Assembly: GCA_038063015.1 (NCBI GenBank)
Contig: JBBTVX010000011.1
Span: 1 to 22,128 of the forward strand
Source of the DNA: JACPYG01 sp038063015
GTDB lineage: Bacteria; Patescibacteriota; Minisyncoccia; Minisyncoccales; Staskawiczbacteraceae
Length of the DNA stretch: 22,128 nucleotides
Reading direction: 5' to 3'
Each line of letters begins with the position of its first letter. Positions within the stretch are counted from its first letter, which is position 1. This document shows positions 21,911 to 22,128 of the stretch, in pieces. The position numbers and the translations under genes are program-made. Below the pieces are notes generated by a model that was not told the DNA's origin, ran no database searches, and saw only the letters and a list, made by a program, of their open reading frames with translations.

Positions 21911-22128
21911 TTATTTATTAATCAATGATGAAACATAATTACTAACCCGTTCTCTCAATACATTGACTCTGTCTTGCATCTGTTGTCGCAATGTATTCGT
22001 TGACAATTGTTGTTGATACCCAGGTGCGCCACCTAATATAGTATTCCCTTTATTAGGCTCAAATGAATCCACCTGATCCTTTACACCAGATTTTACACCT
22101 AACGTATATGAAAATACATTGCAATTAC
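21911..22128 (-). CDS. C-terminal part of an unknown protein
   Basis: About 72 codons are open from the window end to a TAA at 21911-21913. The residues include VFSYTLGVKSGVKDQVDSFE, GGAPGYQQQLSTNTLRQQMQ and DRVNVLRERVSNYVSSLINK. The end is a likely amphipathic helix. No signal, membrane segment or catalytic motif lies in this part. The start is beyond the window. The product cannot be named. Confidence 0.6.
   Translation of the reverse strand, partial: NCNVFSYTLGVKSGVKDQVDSFEPNKGNTILGGAPGYQQQLSTNTLRQQMQDRVNVLRERVSNYVSSLINK

Overview
The window is AT-rich and dense with genes. It looks like a genome fragment of a Candidate Phyla Radiation (Patescibacteria) bacterium, most likely Parcubacteria. 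The basis is gene content and style, not a marker phylogeny: short intergenic gaps, many start/stop overlaps, reduced enzymes (a 345-residue PGK, a 388-residue RecJ-like protein), a CofE-like ligase without visible F420 genes, an exported Kelch protein, a VirD4-like ATPase paired with a large membrane protein, and a self-splicing intron in a tRNA gene. Base 1 coincides with the outer end of an IS481-like element, so the fragment may be a contig that broke at a repeat.

Layout. 1-1059: IS481-like insertion sequence. 1073-2371: RNA gene region on the minus strand, with an initiator-like tRNA(CAU) split by a 282-nt group I intron, a decayed HTH gene, tRNA-Met(CAU), tRNA-Asp(GUC), an unexplained structured segment and a terminator. 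2422-7698: tightly packed minus-strand operon of Kelch protein, CofE-like ligase, MurJ lipid II flippase and LepA/EF4. 7738-8207: rnpB (RNase P RNA) on the plus strand with a near-consensus promoter and a terminator. 8225-11378: small Cys-rich membrane protein, then a two-component cluster of response regulator, two unknown small proteins and a GAF-PAS histidine kinase. 11473-13323: RNase HI, GrpB-family protein, a ClpP-like gene that has lost its catalytic core, and YwbE. 13347-18974: RecJ-like DHH phosphoesterase, PGK, VirD4/TraG-like ATPase, its membrane partner and a small membrane protein. 19077-20504: P-loop kinase, histidine phosphatase and a truncated coaBC start. 20599-21514: membrane-protein remnant and a REP-associated tyrosine transposase element with 21-bp inverted repeats. 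21610-22128: membrane protein and a gene cut by the window end.

How the genes fit together. Translation and RNA genes (lepA, tRNAs, rnpB) and envelope genes (murJ, Kelch) form the conserved core. The VirD4-like ATPase operon is the best candidate for a poorly described system: a possible DNA- or protein-pumping motor with no other type IV secretion parts in view, translationally overlapped with pgk. Several genes are broken by internal deletion or truncation (HTH gene, clpP-like, coaBC), which suggests ongoing decay or assembly errors.
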